Source: Sphingobacteriales bacterium 50-39 (lineage in GTDB: Bacteria; Bacteroidota; Bacteroidia; Chitinophagales; Chitinophagaceae). Taken from it: DNA of 64,000 nt. How positions within the stretch are numbered: the first letter of the stretch is position 1; every line of letters begins with the position of its first letter. The notes under the pieces were generated by a model. It worked only from the letters and a program-made list of their open reading frames with translations, was not told where the DNA came from and ran no database searches. A program made the translations under genes and the position numbers. Location of the stretch: assembly GCA_001898505.1 (NCBI GenBank), contig MKTZ01000009.1, positions 681,947-745,946 on the forward strand, written 5' to 3'. Shown in pieces: positions 23,363 to 33,000 of the stretch.

Positions 23363-26300
23363 ATGAGACTAAAACTAGCCTTATGGGCATTGCTTTTCGC
23401 TGCCTGTCACTTTACCACCGCCTTTGGTCAGGGTCAGGCCCCGGCAACAACCGTTTCCGGAAGGATACTGGATTCATCCGGCGTCTCTTTACCCAATGTG
23501 TCCGTCTTGAATCTGCGGACAGGTAAGACCTCGATATCCGATAGTGCGGGAAATTTCAAGCTGCTGATGCACAAGGGAGACCCCATCGAGATCAGCACAG
23601 TAGGTTATCAGACCAAAAAGCTGACTGCCTTTAGTGGCGGGAACATCTACCTGACTACCTCCAACACCGAGCTGAGTGATGTCGTAGTGGTGGGATATGG
23701 CACCGCTCAAAAAAAGGACCTGACAGGCGCCGTGGATCAAATATCCGGCTCACAGCTTGCCAGACGCCCCATAGCCAACGTCTTTCAGGGATTACAGGGA
23801 GCCAGCCCGGGATTGAATATCACGTACAACGGCGGACAGCCCGGCTCCACCCCTACCTTCAACATCCGCGGCTTTGCCTCTATAAATGATCCTAACGGCT
23901 CCCCCCTCGTGATCATCGATGGCATAGCCTCCACCACCGACGACCTGCTAAGGGTCAATCCCAGCGACATCGCGACCATCACCGTACTGCGGGATGCCTC
24001 CTCGGCCGCCATCTACGGCGCGCGCGCAGCCTTTGGCGTAGTCCTCCTCACCACCCGGCAAGGGTCCTCAAAACAAAACATAAGCTATAACAACTATTTT
24101 GCCTCTTCGAGAAAGACCCTGCTCCCCGAGCCCGTTACCGACCCTTTCATCTATATGAAAGTATTGGAAACTTCCACCGACAATACCCCATGGGATTATG
24201 TCAATTACTCTTCCTGGCAGTACGATTGGGCAAGACAGCGTTCCGACAACCCCGCCTCGGCGCCCGATACCAAATTGAATCCCGACGATCAGTCCCAGTG
24301 GGCATATATGGGTAACAACAACTGGAACGATTATTTTTTTAACAAGTCCAGCATGTCCCAGTATCATACGATAAACTTCAGCGGGTCCGCCCAAACAGCC
24401 AAAAAAAGGGCCGTCGGTTATATGCTCTCCGCCGATTACACAGACGAGAATGGATTGAATAAACTCACCCGTGACGACTGGAAAAGATACGGAATGAGGG
24501 GTAAGATAAATTTCTCCCCCCTTTCATGGTTGAAAGTGGACAATAACCTGAATGTATACCAGCTGGAGCGTAACCAGCCCACCTATAATATCACGGATGT
24601 GTATTATACCCAGCCCACCGATGTCGCCAAAAATCCCGATGGCACCTGGGCCAATACCACCGCCGGCAGACTGGCCGCTCGGCTCGTCAATGGAGGACGG
24701 AACGTTCAAACACGCTTTGGCTTCCAGGATATCATCCGGGGCACGGCCAGCTTCCTCAATAACGATCTGCAGATCATCGGCGATGCCAGCTTTAAAAGAG
24801 AATTATGGAACTACAACGCACAATATTTACCCTATAACATCGGGTACGGGCCCAGCGATATACGCACCGAAGGCACGCCTAGTTCCGCGTCGGTGACAAA
24901 CGCCACGCTCAAACAGTATGTATATGACCTCTATGCTAATTATAGCAAGCGCTTCGGCCAGCACGCCATTAAGGTCACCGCAGGCTACAACCAGGAAGAA
25001 TATGAATGGAGCCCCGTTCAGGTCAGCAAAACCAATCTTATCTCATCCTCCGTTCCCTATATAGGCCTCGCCACCGGTAACACTACGGTAAACACAACTG
25101 CCGATTACGGCTATTATTCCTACGCCATCCAAAGCTTTTTTGGAAGGGTCAACTATATCTTTAACGACCGGTATATACTGGAAGGCAATGGCCGCGTAGA
25201 CGGCTCTTCCCGCTTCCCCTCGAACAATCGATGGGGGTTCTTTCCCTCCATCTCCGGCGCCTGGATCGTGAGTAAAGAATCGTTCTGGGACGGCCTCGCC
25301 AGCCAGCTGTCTACTTTCAAGTTAAGGGCTTCTTATGGCTGGCTGGGCAATCAGTCGGTGGCCTATTATGGATATATCCCAAGCCTCAACGTGAGACAAT
25401 CTTCTTACCTGATCAATGGAGGATTGCCTACCGTATTAGGGCAGGCGCCCGGTTTGTCCGTCGATCCTAATAACTATACCTGGGAAAAGGTCCAAACAAG
25501 CAATTTCGGTTTTGACCTGGGTATGTTGAAGGAAAAAATTACAGCCAGCTTCGATTACTATGTAAGAGCCACCAAGGGCATGCTGGCGCCAAGCCAGGAA
25601 TTGCCTGCCGCCCTGGGCACCACCGCGCCTCAGCAAAATGCCGCAGACCTGTCCACAAAAGGCTGGGAAATGTCGCTGGCATACAGGGACAGAGTGATGG
25701 TAGCGTCCAAACCACTGGATTTTAGCGTAAAAGCCATCCTCTCGGATTCCAGGAGCCACATTACAAAATATAACAACGCTTCCAAATCCTTCTCCGCCGC
25801 TTACTATCCGGGCGAAACCATTGGCGAGATCTGGGGATTGACCAATGACGGGTTTTTCAAAAGCCAGGATGAGATCAGCAAGTTGAATGAGAGCGCGATC
25901 GTCCCCTGGGGAGCGCTTCAGATCGTACCCGGATGGCCAAAGTACAAAGACCTGGACAAGAACGGAGCGATAGAAGTGGGGACCTCCGCGCTCGATCCAA
26001 AGGACCTGCGCATCATCGGTAACAAGAGCCCAAGGTACCGGGTAGGCTTCACCCTGAATCTGGAATGGAATAACATCGACCTTTCCTTATTCCTCCAGGG
26101 TGTTCTGAAACAAGACTACTATCCCCATCATTATTTGTTCTGGGGCCCCTATCAGCAGCCTTACGCAAACATCTATCCATGGAATCTGGACTTTTACCGT
26201 GGCGCCGATGAATCCGCCGCCGACCAAGCCAAGGATAGCAAATCCTATCTCGCTGCCGGACTTGCCAAAGCCAATCCAAACGCCTCCTTCCCCGTATTGC

Positions 26301-26593
26301 AGGCATGGCTGGCCGATAATAATTACGGCTCCGGTCTCGATATCCCTCAAACCAAATACATGTTGAATGCCGCATACCTGCGGGTAAAGAACCTGACAGT
26401 CGGTTATACATTACCTGCCGCGTATACCAAAAAACTGAACATCGACAGGATAAGGATCTACTTCAGCGGGGAGAACATGTTCGAATTCTCCGGCATCAAG
26501 AAGTATCTCGATCCCGAGTCTATTTCAGACGGATATGGATGGGAATATCCTTACCAGCGTAAATATTCCCTTGGGCTCAATCTTGATTTTTAA
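23363..26593 (+). CDS. SusC/RagA-family TonB-linked outer-membrane transporter
   Basis: The 1076-aa protein has a signal peptide (cleavage near TAFGQ, residue 22). A carboxypeptidase-D-like N-terminal domain (about 30-95) precedes a TonB-box and plug segment 'LSDVVVVGYGTAQKKDLTGAV'. A SusC-type beta-barrel ends in an aromatic C-terminal strand (LGLNLDF). It imports a substrate captured by its SusD partner using TonB energy. It is the first gene of a three-gene operon with susD-like and metallophosphoesterase genes. With no glycoside hydrolase next to it, the ligand may be a phosphorylated compound rather than a plain glycan (inference). Confidence 0.95.
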   Translation: MRLKLALWALLFAACHFTTAFGQGQAPATTVSGRILDSSGVSLPNVSVLNLRTGKTSISDSAGNFKLLMHKGDPIEISTVGYQTKKLTAFSGGNIYLTTSNTELSDVVVVGYGTAQKKDLTGAVDQISGSQLARRPIANVFQGLQGASPGLNITYNGGQPGSTPTFNIRGFASINDPNGSPLVIIDGIASTTDDLLRVNPSDIATITVLRDASSAAIYGARAAFGVVLLTTRQGSSKQNISYNNYFASSRKTLLPEPVTDPFIYMKVLETSTDNTPWDYVNYSSWQYDWARQRSDNPASAPDTKLNPDDQSQWAYMGNNNWNDYFFNKSSMSQYHTINFSGSAQTAKKRAVGYMLSADYTDENGLNKLTRDDWKRYGMRGKINFSPLSWLKVDNNLNVYQLERNQPTYNITDVYYTQPTDVAKNPDGTWANTTAGRLAARLVNGGRNVQTRFGFQDIIRGTASFLNNDLQIIGDASFKRELWNYNAQYLPYNIGYGPSDIRTEGTPSSASVTNATLKQYVYDLYANYSKRFGQHAIKVTAGYNQEEYEWSPVQVSKTNLISSSVPYIGLATGNTTVNTTADYGYYSYAIQSFFGRVNYIFNDRYILEGNGRVDGSSRFPSNNRWGFFPSISGAWIVSKESFWDGLASQLSTFKLRASYGWLGNQSVAYYGYIPSLNVRQSSYLINGGLPTVLGQAPGLSVDPNNYTWEKVQTSNFGFDLGMLKEKITASFDYYVRATKGMLAPSQELPAALGTTAPQQNAADLSTKGWEMSLAYRDRVMVASKPLDFSVKAILSDSRSHITKYNNASKSFSAAYYPGETIGEIWGLTNDGFFKSQDEISKLNESAIVPWGALQIVPGWPKYKDLDKNGAIEVGTSALDPKDLRIIGNKSPRYRVGFTLNLEWNNIDLSLFLQGVLKQDYYPHHYLFWGPYQQPYANIYPWNLDFYRGADESAADQAKDSKSYLAAGLAKANPNASFPVLQAWLADNNYGSGLDIPQTKYMLNAAYLRVKNLTVGYTLPAAYTKKLNIDRIRIYFSGENMFEFSGIKKYLDPESISDGYGWEYPYQRKYSLGLNLDF

Positions 26594-26628
26594 CATCCGA
26601 CTGTATCCATCACGACAAACAAGAAATT

Positions 26629-28431
26629 ATGCAAAAGAATATTCTCATAACGGCGACGATAGTGCTCATTTCATTGGCGTCATGTAAAAAAGGTTTTCTG
26701 GACAGATACCCCCAGACCACTATATCCCCGGCGCTCTTTTTTAAATCCGAAGACGACCTGACAGAGTACATCAACGGCTTGCTGAACCAACCCGGATCAG
26801 GACAGTACCTCGCCGATCAGAGCAGCGACAACCTGGCCACCACCGGGAATGTCGAAATAAAAAACATCATGACCGGCAGCCCCTCTTCCAAAACGATCAC
26901 TTCCGGATGGAGCTTTTCCAGGCTGAGGAATATCAACTTCTTCCTGGAGAACTATAACAAAGCCGCCGTAAATCAGGACATAAAGGATCATTATGCCGGA
27001 CTGGCAAGGTATTACCGGGCCGATTTTTATATGAGCATGGTCAAGCGCTACTCCGATGTACCCTGGTATTCCAAAACGATCAACCCCACCGACTCCGCCT
27101 TGTATATGGCCCGTACGCCAAGGGCGCAGGTCGTCGACAGCATTATGGCCGATATGCTGTTTGCAAGCAATCATGTAAGAGCCGGTGTCCCCGCCGGCAC
27201 ACCCGGGAAATGGGCCGTAATGACCATGTATGCCCGTATGGCCTTGTACGAAGGCGTCTACCGGAAATACCATCCCGAGCTGAACCTTCAAAATTCGGCG
27301 ACCGCACTGCTCGACACAGCCCAGGCAGTCGCAAACAGGATCATCGCATCGGGGAGTTTCCACATCTATACCACGGGAAATCCAAACTCGGACTACGCTG
27401 TCCTGTTCAACAGCGCCGATCTGTCCTCCAATCCCGAGGTCATTTTAAACACCCCTTATGACCTCAACGTCAGCGGCAGCGGCAGTTTCAATGTCAACGG
27501 TACTGTTTTTGGAGATTATGAACAATCTCCCTCCAGGGATCTCGTACAAACCTATTTGATGAAGGATGGATCGAGGCTGGCAGATCAGGCCGGCTACCAG
27601 CAATTTACCTTCCCGCAGGAGTTTGTCAACCGGGACCCTCGTATGATGCAAACAATTGCATACCCCGGGTTCACCAGGTCCCAGGATGCATCCCCCTATA
27701 TCCAGCGCCTCAATAAGAACTTCACCGGCTATCATCAGTTGAAAGGCTATATCAATTCAACAGACAATACCAAAATAGGCAGCACCGACTTTCCCGTCAT
27801 CCGCTATGCGGAAGTATTGCTCACCTATGCGGAAGCCGCTGCCGAGCTGGGCGCTATCACACAAACGGACCTCGACAATACTGTTAACCTGCTGCGCGCC
27901 CGGGCAGGCATGCCGTCTTTATCTCTTGCCACAGCCAATACCTCACCCGACCCTATCCTGGCAACGAAATATCCCGATGTCTCAGGCGCCAACCAGGGGG
28001 TTGTTCTCGAGATCAGAAGGGAACGCAGGGTAGAACTGGCGCTGGAAGGATACAGGTACGACGATCTTATGCGCTGGCATGCAGGCAGCTTATTGACCGC
28101 TATCCCCGAAGGCATGTATTTCCCCGGTCTGGGGCAATACGATATGACTGGCGATGGCATCGCCGATATCATACTGGTGGATGCGAATACCACCATCCCC
28201 GATGATTCACATAAAATAACGAATTCACTGGGCAAACCCCTCGTATATTACACGGCTGGTAGCTTTGGAGATAACGTAACCGTATACCTGAAGAATGGCG
28301 CGCAGGGCGGCGGCACGCTGGTCACCGAGATCACCCCCCGCCAGTTCATCGATCCCAAATACTATTATCGCCCCGTGCCCTATTTGCAGACCCAGCTAAA
28401 TTCGAAATTGACACAAATATTCGGCTGGTAA
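26629..28431 (+). CDS. SusD/RagB-family nutrient-binding lipoprotein
   Basis: The 600-aa protein has lipobox 'LISLASC' (Cys19) and the SusD start 'KKGFLDRYPQTTISPALFF'. TPR-rich helices follow, as does the conserved 'IRRERRVELALEGYRYDDLMRW' near residues 463-484, here seen as 'RRERRVELALEGYRYDDLMR'. It should sit on the cell surface as the lid of the SusC channel. It begins 35 bp after the SusC stop. The protein is longer than many SusDs and has an inserted Asp-rich 'DMTGDGIADIILVDANTT' loop that may bind calcium. Confidence 0.95.
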   Translation: MQKNILITATIVLISLASCKKGFLDRYPQTTISPALFFKSEDDLTEYINGLLNQPGSGQYLADQSSDNLATTGNVEIKNIMTGSPSSKTITSGWSFSRLRNINFFLENYNKAAVNQDIKDHYAGLARYYRADFYMSMVKRYSDVPWYSKTINPTDSALYMARTPRAQVVDSIMADMLFASNHVRAGVPAGTPGKWAVMTMYARMALYEGVYRKYHPELNLQNSATALLDTAQAVANRIIASGSFHIYTTGNPNSDYAVLFNSADLSSNPEVILNTPYDLNVSGSGSFNVNGTVFGDYEQSPSRDLVQTYLMKDGSRLADQAGYQQFTFPQEFVNRDPRMMQTIAYPGFTRSQDASPYIQRLNKNFTGYHQLKGYINSTDNTKIGSTDFPVIRYAEVLLTYAEAAAELGAITQTDLDNTVNLLRARAGMPSLSLATANTSPDPILATKYPDVSGANQGVVLEIRRERRVELALEGYRYDDLMRWHAGSLLTAIPEGMYFPGLGQYDMTGDGIADIILVDANTTIPDDSHKITNSLGKPLVYYTAGSFGDNVTVYLKNGAQGGGTLVTEITPRQFIDPKYYYRPVPYLQTQLNSKLTQIFGW

Positions 28432-28449
28432 TAACAAAGCATAGAACAA

Positions 28450-29340
28450 GTGAAAAGAAGAACACTCATCAAAACGCTGGGCCTGTCCTCGCTGGGTATT
28501 GTTTCGACAGTGTCGTCATTGGCCAACAAAAAGTCGTCATTCATTTCCGTTGCCCATATCACGGACGTCCATATAGACCAGGGCAACAACGCCCCCGAAC
28601 GCTTTTCAAGATGTCTGAAAACCATCGTCGAAAAACATAAACCCGCCTTTTTTCTAAATGGCGGGGACTCTATCATGGACGCTTCCTATGCAGACGTCAA
28701 GAGAGAAAGAGTTACCAGTCAATGGCAGATATGGGATGAATGTATAAGATCCTCCATACCCGGACATGAGATCCACTCCTGCATCGGCAATCACGATACA
28801 TGGTGGAGCGCCCCTTCACAAGAAGATGCCATGTATGGCAAGCCCTACGTGGTGCAGCGTTTGAATATCCCCGGAAGATATTATAGCTTCGATAAGGGCA
28901 ACTGGCATTTTATCATTCTCGACGGTAATAACAAGAACATTTCCGTCGACGAAGAACAATTCCAATGGCTGGAGAAAGATCTCGCACAACTATCTCCGTC
29001 AACGCCCGTCCTGGTAATGTCTCACTATCCCATTTTAGGCACCACGCAGGTACTGGTGGGAGGTGGGCATTCCGACTCCAAACAGTTGAAAAGTCTCTTT
29101 TATAAATACAGACAGAACGTTAAAATATGCTTGTCCGGCCACAACCATCTGTCCGACAAATCATTTTATAATGATGTGCAATACTGCTGTAATGGGGCCA
29201 TGTCCGGTTTTTGGTGGGGCAAGGGAGACGGGGATTCCGCAGGAGCAGGGTATTATATGGAAACACCTCCGGGCTATGCCATTCTAAAATTGTTCGGGGA
29301 TGGAAGAGTTGAAAACCAATACTACCCTCATGGGCTCTAA
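28450..29340 (+). CDS. Exported calcineurin-type metallophosphoesterase
   Basis: The frame starts with GTG at 28450; no ATG is suitably placed. The leader MKRRTLIKTLGLSSLG is Tat-like but has only one Arg pair and moderate hydrophobicity. The five phosphoesterase motifs are present: 'ITDVHID', 'NGGDSIMDA', 'GNHDTW', 'SHYPI' and 'SGHNHL', giving the two-metal site. It lies 18 bp after susD in the same operon. By context it would dephosphorylate the imported substrate in the periplasm; substrate and metals are not determined. Confidence 0.88.
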   Translation: MKRRTLIKTLGLSSLGIVSTVSSLANKKSSFISVAHITDVHIDQGNNAPERFSRCLKTIVEKHKPAFFLNGGDSIMDASYADVKRERVTSQWQIWDECIRSSIPGHEIHSCIGNHDTWWSAPSQEDAMYGKPYVVQRLNIPGRYYSFDKGNWHFIILDGNNKNISVDEEQFQWLEKDLAQLSPSTPVLVMSHYPILGTTQVLVGGGHSDSKQLKSLFYKYRQNVKICLSGHNHLSDKSFYNDVQYCCNGAMSGFWWGKGDGDSAGAGYYMETPPGYAILKLFGDGRVENQYYPHGL

Positions 29341-29382
29341 AACCAGATCATAGACCATATATTTTCCAGGAGGCCAATGGTG

Positions 29383-29631
29383 TCAATTCTGTCGCTTCAG
29401 GATTAGCCAGATGGCCCCCACCGCGATAGCCGCCCAGGCAATATTTACGACGACATTGGGGAAGTCCTTGAGCGTAACGGCATTATAGGTCAATCCAATG
29501 GCGCCCAGGATATTCAGCAGGTGATATAGTTTTTTATCCGCCCGGAGCCTGCCCACGCTCAACAGCAGGTAGGCCACCAGGTAGGATACTGTTCCAATCC
29601 AGCCGAGGAGGGAGGGGAAAGAGATATTCAT
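29383..29631 (-). CDS. CBU_0592-like small membrane protein
   Basis: The 82-aa protein has three hydrophobic segments: about 8-25 (GWIGTVSYLVAYLLLSVG), 38-52 (HLLNILGAIGLTYNA) and 58-76 (NVVVNIAWAAIAVGAIWL). This length and pattern, with 'LGWIGTVSYLVAYLLLS', match the CBU_0592-type domain family of unknown function. It sits 22 bp downstream of the molybdopterin oxidoreductase and is likely co-transcribed. It could interact with that enzyme, but nothing in the sequence proves it. Confidence 0.75.
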   Translation of the reverse strand: MNISFPSLLGWIGTVSYLVAYLLLSVGRLRADKKLYHLLNILGAIGLTYNAVTLKDFPNVVVNIAWAAIAVGAIWLILKRQN

Positions 29632-29653
29632 CCTGCAAAATAAAGAGATTGGA

Positions 29654-31972
29654 TCAAACCTTGGTGATCCTTATGACGACCAGTTTCGACACGGGCGTAT
29701 TGCTTCCCGCCGCCGTATTGTCGATGGGGACCAGCACATTCGTCTCCGGGTAGTAGGTTGCCGCACAGCCCTTAGGAATGGAGTAGGGCACGACCACAAA
29801 TTTATGGGCCACTCTCTCCACACCATTGTAGTGACTGGACAGGTCGACGATATCTCCCTGCTGCAATCCCTGTGCGCGCACATCGTCTTCATGCATGAAA
29901 ATCACCCTTCTCTCGTCGTAGATGCCCCTGTATCGATCATTCATCCCATAGATCGTTGTATTGAACTGGTCATGGCTCCTTATCGTCATCATCATAAGCT
30001 CACCGGCGGCCAGTGTGATCTTCTCGGGATATACCACGCTGAATAGCGCTTTTTGGGAAGGGGTAGTGAACTTCCCTTCGCGTGGAGCATTGGGGAGATA
30101 GAAACCACCCGGCTCCCACACCCGCTTATTATAGTCTTCGAATCCCGGTATCGTCCTTTCGATGTCGTCCCGGATGGCGTCGTAATGCTGTAGATATTTT
30201 TCCCAGTCGATGGTAGAGCGTCGCCCCAGCGTGGCCTTTGCAAGACGGCAGACGATGACGGGTTCGCTGAGCAGATGGGTGGATATGGGGTCGAGCATGC
30301 CTTTGGAGGACTGTACGACACCCATGGAATTCTCGCAGGAGACGAACTGGTCTTCGCCATTGACGATGTCCTTGTCGCTGCGGGCGAGACAGGGAAGGAT
30401 GATAGCTTCTTCTCCATGTATCAGGTGACTGCGGTTGAGCTTGGTGCTTACATGTACAGTCAGAAGGCAACGGTGCAGGGCTTCCGCCGTATAGAGCGTA
30501 TCAGGAGTGGCCGAAAGGAAATTGCCTCCCATGGCAAAAAACACCCTGGCCTTTCCCTCGTACATGGCTTTGATGGCGGCTACCACATCGTATCCGTGCG
30601 CCCTGGGTGGGGCAAAGCCAAAATTCTTTTGAATGGAATCCAGGAGCTTGGTTGTTGGGCGCTCCCAGATGCCTACCGTACGATCGCCCTGAACATTGCT
30701 ATGTCCCCGGACAGGGCAGGTGCCCGCCCCGGGCTTGCCGATGCTGCCTTTCAATAGCAGGAGGTTGACGATCTCCTTTATCGAGTCCACCGCATTCCTG
30801 TGCTGCGTAAGCCCCATGGCCCAGCATATGATGATCTTCTTTTTGTCTTTTAAGAGATCGGCCGCCTGTCCTATCTGCTGGATGGAAATGCCGCAGGCTT
30901 CCGAGAGTTCGGGTAGGGATTGCTGTTGGATATGCCCGATAAAGGTCTCATAGCCCTCCGTATGTTGTTTTATAAAATCGAGGTCAAATATGGAGCCAGG
31001 CGCTTTTTCCTCCTCCAGCCAGAGCATGAGCTCGATGGCTTGCAGCAGGGCCATGTCCCCATTGAGCTTCACCTGGAGGAAGAGGTCGGTCAGCGGGGTG
31101 GCGCTGCCCAGGATACCCTTTACCTCCTGCGGATTGCGGAAGGCCATCAATCCCGTCTCGGGAAGGGGATTGATCGAAATGATCTGTGCGCCATTCTTTT
31201 TTGCCTTTTCCAGGGCCGTCAGCATACGGGGTGCGTTGGTGCCCGGATTTTGCCCCATGATGACGATGACCTCCGCATGATGAAGATCATCCAGCGTCAC
31301 CGACCCTTTGCCAAGACCCAGTGTTTCCGTGAGGGCGACACCGCTGGATTCATGACACATGTTGGAGCAGTCGGGGAGATTGTTGGTGCCATATGCGCGG
31401 ACAAAAAGCTGGTAGAGGAAGGCGGCTTCATTGCTCGTACGCCCGGAAGTATAAAATACGGCATGGTCAGGCGATGGAAGGGCATTGAGCGCGGCGGCTA
31501 TTTTATCAAATGCCTCGTCCCATTCGATGGTCTGATAATGGGTAGCTCCCTTGGGCAGATACATGGGTTGGGCAATGCGTCCCTTTTTGCCCAGCTCGTA
31601 ATCCGAGAGGGTGGAGAGGCCGGCCACGGAGTTTTTTGTAAAGAAGTCCGGGGTGAGCTTTTTGGTGGTGATCTCTTCGGCGATGGCCTTGGCGCCATTC
31701 TCACAATATTCGGCTATACCCGAGCGTTCGTCGTCGGGATCGGGCCAGGCGCAGCTGGGGCAGTCGAAGCCTCCCTTTTGATTCATCTTGCCGAGCGCCT
31801 TTAGTCCCCTGATCAGCCCCCCTTCACCAAGTGCATAGCGGAAGCTGGATATAATGGCGGGGATGCCTACCGCTGTGGTCTTGACGGGACCTGTGTGAAG
31901 ATGGGAAAGCTGTTCGGGGCTCTCCGGCGAGATGGGCGTGCCATCCGATGGTTCGTGTTGTTGATCTGACAT
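29654..31972 (-). CDS. FdhF/YdeP-type molybdopterin oxidoreductase
   Basis: The 772-aa protein has the YdeP start with Cys71, Cys74 and Cys90 in 'FDCPSCAWPDP' and 'IAEYCENGAKAI'. Molybdopterin-binding domains follow ('GRTSNEAAFLYQLFVRAYGT', 'MGQNPGTNAPRML', 'CPVRGHSNVQGDRTVGIW'), then a molydopterin dinucleotide-binding C-terminus around 630-760. Unlike classical formate dehydrogenases it lacks the second [4Fe-4S] Cys and an obvious selenocysteine or cysteine active-site loop. No Tat leader is seen, so it is probably cytoplasmic. FdhD is encoded directly upstream. The substrate is unknown; homologues have been linked to formate metabolism and acid resistance. Confidence 0.92.
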   Translation of the reverse strand: MSDQQHEPSDGTPISPESPEQLSHLHTGPVKTTAVGIPAIISSFRYALGEGGLIRGLKALGKMNQKGGFDCPSCAWPDPDDERSGIAEYCENGAKAIAEEITTKKLTPDFFTKNSVAGLSTLSDYELGKKGRIAQPMYLPKGATHYQTIEWDEAFDKIAAALNALPSPDHAVFYTSGRTSNEAAFLYQLFVRAYGTNNLPDCSNMCHESSGVALTETLGLGKGSVTLDDLHHAEVIVIMGQNPGTNAPRMLTALEKAKKNGAQIISINPLPETGLMAFRNPQEVKGILGSATPLTDLFLQVKLNGDMALLQAIELMLWLEEEKAPGSIFDLDFIKQHTEGYETFIGHIQQQSLPELSEACGISIQQIGQAADLLKDKKKIIICWAMGLTQHRNAVDSIKEIVNLLLLKGSIGKPGAGTCPVRGHSNVQGDRTVGIWERPTTKLLDSIQKNFGFAPPRAHGYDVVAAIKAMYEGKARVFFAMGGNFLSATPDTLYTAEALHRCLLTVHVSTKLNRSHLIHGEEAIILPCLARSDKDIVNGEDQFVSCENSMGVVQSSKGMLDPISTHLLSEPVIVCRLAKATLGRRSTIDWEKYLQHYDAIRDDIERTIPGFEDYNKRVWEPGGFYLPNAPREGKFTTPSQKALFSVVYPEKITLAAGELMMMTIRSHDQFNTTIYGMNDRYRGIYDERRVIFMHEDDVRAQGLQQGDIVDLSSHYNGVERVAHKFVVVPYSIPKGCAATYYPETNVLVPIDNTAAGSNTPVSKLVVIRITKV

Positions 31973-32008
31973 TTTGATAGATTTATTTACGTGGGCGGAC
32001 CGTGGTCA

Positions 32009-32836
32009 TCACACGCGTATCCGGGTGGTCCCGGCGTATATATTAAAACGTTGGTCCCTCAAAAAGCCGATAAGGGTCATATCGTATTCTTTGGCCAGCT
32101 CCACTGCCAGGCTGGAGGGAGCGCCTACTGCCGCCACTACCTTTATACCCGCCATCGCCGCTTTTTGTATCAGCTCGAAACAGGCCCGCCCGCTGAGTAG
32201 AAGGATATGATCCGTCAGGGGTAGCTGCCCTTCCTGCAGGGCCCAACCGATGAGCTTATCCAGGGCATTGTGCCTCCCTATATCTTCTTGTAACGCCAAC
32301 AGATGACCTTGCCGGTGAAAGAGGGCGGAAGCATGGAGACCACCCGTGGACCCATATATATCCTGCTGCTGACGCAGCAGGCCCGGCAGGGGATGCAATA
32401 GCTCGGGAGTAAGCTGCCAATGCGTTACAACCGCCGGCGAAGGACAGACCGTCCGCAGGGAGTCCAGAGAGGATTTGCCACAGACACCACAGCTGGATGT
32501 CGTGTAGAAATGACGTTGGAGTTTGCCGAGGTCAAGGCTCACATCTTCACGGAGACTGATGAGAATAGAATTGGGGATTCCCGTATAGGTGCCTTTGACC
32601 GCACCCGCGTCGGGCAGGATACCTTCCGTGTATAGGAAACCCATCGCCAGCCGGACGTCATTGCCCGGCGTGCGCATGGTGATGGAGATGCTTTGTTCCT
32701 GTCGCCCGCCCGCAGGTCCGTATTGCAGGCGTATCTCCAATGGCTCCTCCACCGCCAGTTCGTCGCTGGCTTCCAGGACGTCGGTGTCCTGTATCTTTTG
32801 TATGGGCATGCGTGCGATGCCGGGGGATTGAATCAT
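32009..32836 (-). CDS. fdhD: FdhD, sulfurtransferase for formate-dehydrogenase-type enzymes
   Basis: The 275-aa protein has the FdhD hallmark 'TSSCGVCGKSSLD' with Cys116 and Cys119, plus 'LLSGRACFELIQKAAMAGI' and 'VAAVGAPSSLAVELA'. FdhD passes sulfur from a desulfurase to the molybdenum cofactor of formate-dehydrogenase-type enzymes. It precedes its likely client by 36 bp on the same strand, a common pairing. Confidence 0.95.
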   Translation of the reverse strand: MIQSPGIARMPIQKIQDTDVLEASDELAVEEPLEIRLQYGPAGGRQEQSISITMRTPGNDVRLAMGFLYTEGILPDAGAVKGTYTGIPNSILISLREDVSLDLGKLQRHFYTTSSCGVCGKSSLDSLRTVCPSPAVVTHWQLTPELLHPLPGLLRQQQDIYGSTGGLHASALFHRQGHLLALQEDIGRHNALDKLIGWALQEGQLPLTDHILLLSGRACFELIQKAAMAGIKVVAAVGAPSSLAVELAKEYDMTLIGFLRDQRFNIYAGTTRIRV

Positions 32837-33000
32837 GAATTAAAGTTACGCAAAAAGCCTGCCTCCTGTATCGTAACCGTACACCCATTGTATCGAAAAT
32901 GAACTTGTCTTCTGAGATCATAATTTTTAAATATCTGAATCTCAATTGTGTCGTTTTGGGAAGGATGTTTGATGTCATAAATGTTAATTAATTCCCCGCC

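Noticed and set aside
30920..31804. 294-aa plus-strand frame inside the molybdoenzyme gene
   Set aside because: Antisense to conserved Cys and cofactor motifs.
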